A stretch of DNA of 5,372 nucleotides, taken from Deltaproteobacteria bacterium (GTDB lineage: Bacteria > Myxococcota_A > UBA9160 > JAFDET01). Location of the stretch: assembly GCA_019310195.1 (NCBI GenBank), contig JAFDET010000226.1, forward strand, positions 1 through 5,372, in the 5' to 3' direction. The position numbers were made by a program, and so were the translations under genes. Position 1 is the first letter of the stretch. Each line of letters begins with the position of its first letter. The notes beneath the pieces were generated by a model, which saw only the letters and a program-made list of their open reading frames with translations, searched no databases and was not told the origin of the DNA. Shown here piece after piece: positions 4,595-5,372 of this stretch.

Positions 4595-5372
4595 TCAGGA
4601 AGCCGACTCGAGCGTCCGCAGGAATGCGATCAGGCGCTGCTCATCGTCGTCCGGGAACCGTTCGAACCGGACGCCGATGCGCGGCTTGGTGCCGGCGCCG
4701 TCCGAGCGCAGCCGGTACACCACCTCACCGTCGGCGCGGATCGCCCCCGCGCCGTCGGGAAGGGTGATGGCGAAGCGTTGCAGCGTTCGGGGCATGACCT
4801 CGCGGTCGCTGATCAGCAGCATTCCGCCCCGGCTGATCTGGTGAACGATCTCCGGGCGTGAGGCACCCACCGCGCGCACGCCCATGCGCTGGGCGTAGCG
4901 TCGGAAGCGTCGCCGTCCCGGCGAGTCGAGCAGGTGCGCCAGCCCCTCCTCGATGAGGGGCACGTCGATGGGGTGGGTCACGTAGCCGGCGGCGCCTACC
5001 TGGCGCGCCGTCTCGCGCAGCTCCGGCCGCAGGCGCGTGTCCACCACGACGATGGGCATCTCCTCGATGCCGGGCAGGGCCCGCAACGTCGGCACCATCT
5101 CGATGCCTTCGAAGCGGTCGAGCTCCGACTCGGTGAGGACCAGATCGAAGGAGCGCTGCTCAAAGGCCTTGAAGGCCTCGGCCGCGCCGCGCACGGCGGC
5201 GATCCGGTAGCCGCGCATGCGCAGGGACTCGATCAGCCCCGTGTCCCCCAGCAGCCGCCGGCCCACCAGGAGGATGCGGTGGTGGCGTGAGGCGGGCTCG
5301 ATCTCCGGCTCGGCCGCATAGGCGCGCACCCGGGCCTGGCGCTCGAGTCGCTCGTGCAGGCGCACCAGCTCC
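4595..5372 (-). CDS. Degenerate receiver domain fused to a C-terminal PilZ domain (N-terminus probably off the right edge)
   Basis: Residues are numbered from GTG 5365, the only possible start near the edge (256 residues). The frame is open to the last base, so the true start may lie outside. Residues 1-20 are charged and helix-like. About 29-147 is a receiver-like fold (HRILLVG, FDLVLTESEL, MPIVVVDTR, GAAGYVTHPID). The phosphorylation residues are lost: the acidic pair is replaced by GRR, the phospho-acceptor position is E79, the switch Thr is D109 and the invariant Lys is H131. It is therefore probably a pseudo-receiver. About 151-254 is a PilZ domain: RRRFRR (151-156) supplies the RxxxR c-di-GMP motif, and ISRGG (177-181) with GVRFERF near the end fit the fold. 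The usual Asp/Asn of the DxSxxG motif is Gln (Q176), so c-di-GMP binding may be weakened. The protein looks cytoplasmic and could act by protein-protein contact in motility, pilus or secretion control. It is convergent with the histone gene. Confidence 0.82.
   Translation of the reverse strand, partial: ELVRLHERLERQARVRAYAAEPEIEPASRHHRILLVGRRLLGDTGLIESLRMRGYRIAAVRGAAEAFKAFEQRSFDLVLTESELDRFEGIEMVPTLRALPGIEEMPIVVVDTRLRPELRETARQVGAAGYVTHPIDVPLIEEGLAHLLDSPGRRRFRRYAQRMGVRAVGASRPEIVHQISRGGMLLISDREVMPRTLQRFAITLPDGAGAIRADGEVVYRLRSDGAGTKPRIGVRFERFPDDDEQRLIAFLRTLESAS

Noticed and set aside
4119..4844. Plus-strand 241-codon open frame spanning larC end, histone and PilZ region
   Set aside because: It overlaps three better-supported genes in other frames, crosses the terminator hairpin, and shows no recognisable domain.

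Overview
This is a very GC-rich, gene-dense chromosomal window from what looks like a Gram-negative bacterium. A GspA/ExeA-type ATPase followed by a GspB-like inner-membrane protein implies a type II secretion or pilus-type envelope machine. The receiver-PilZ protein, the GC-rich intergenic repeats and the GTG starts fit a delta-lineage organism (Myxococcota, Binatota, Bdellovibrionota or similar). That placement is an inference with low certainty; no rRNA or marker gene is present.

Layout, left to right. (1) A minus-strand pair, exeA/gspA-like then gspB-like, is joined by a 4-bp ATGA overlap; gspB runs off the left edge. (2) Only 12 bp away, and divergent, is a type II pantothenate kinase (coaW) on the plus strand. 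(3) A 262-bp non-coding gap holds a 47-bp direct repeat (two copies, 45/47 identical) flanking a hairpin, and a possible leaderless promoter. (4) larB and larC overlap by one base (TAGTG). They encode two of the three enzymes that build the nickel-pincer nucleotide cofactor of lactate racemase-type enzymes; larE is not in the window. (5) A 70-codon gene encodes a single histone fold of archaeal type. It has a sigma-70-like promoter overlapping the larC stop codon, a 10-bp hairpin in its leader, a good ribosome-binding site, and a perfect 10-bp inverted repeat just after its stop. (6) Convergent to it, on the minus strand, is a degenerate receiver domain fused to a PilZ domain, open at the right edge.

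The most interesting item is the bacterial histone. Its spacing from the RVS motif through the RKT motif to the conserved Asp matches archaeal HMfB exactly. It keeps the DNA-contacting and Arg-Asp clamp residues but has lost most of the residues that let archaeal histone dimers stack into tetramers and longer fibres. This suggests a dimeric bacterial chromatin protein. The neighbouring genes look independent in function: secretion assembly, CoA synthesis, nickel cofactor synthesis, and c-di-GMP-type signalling.
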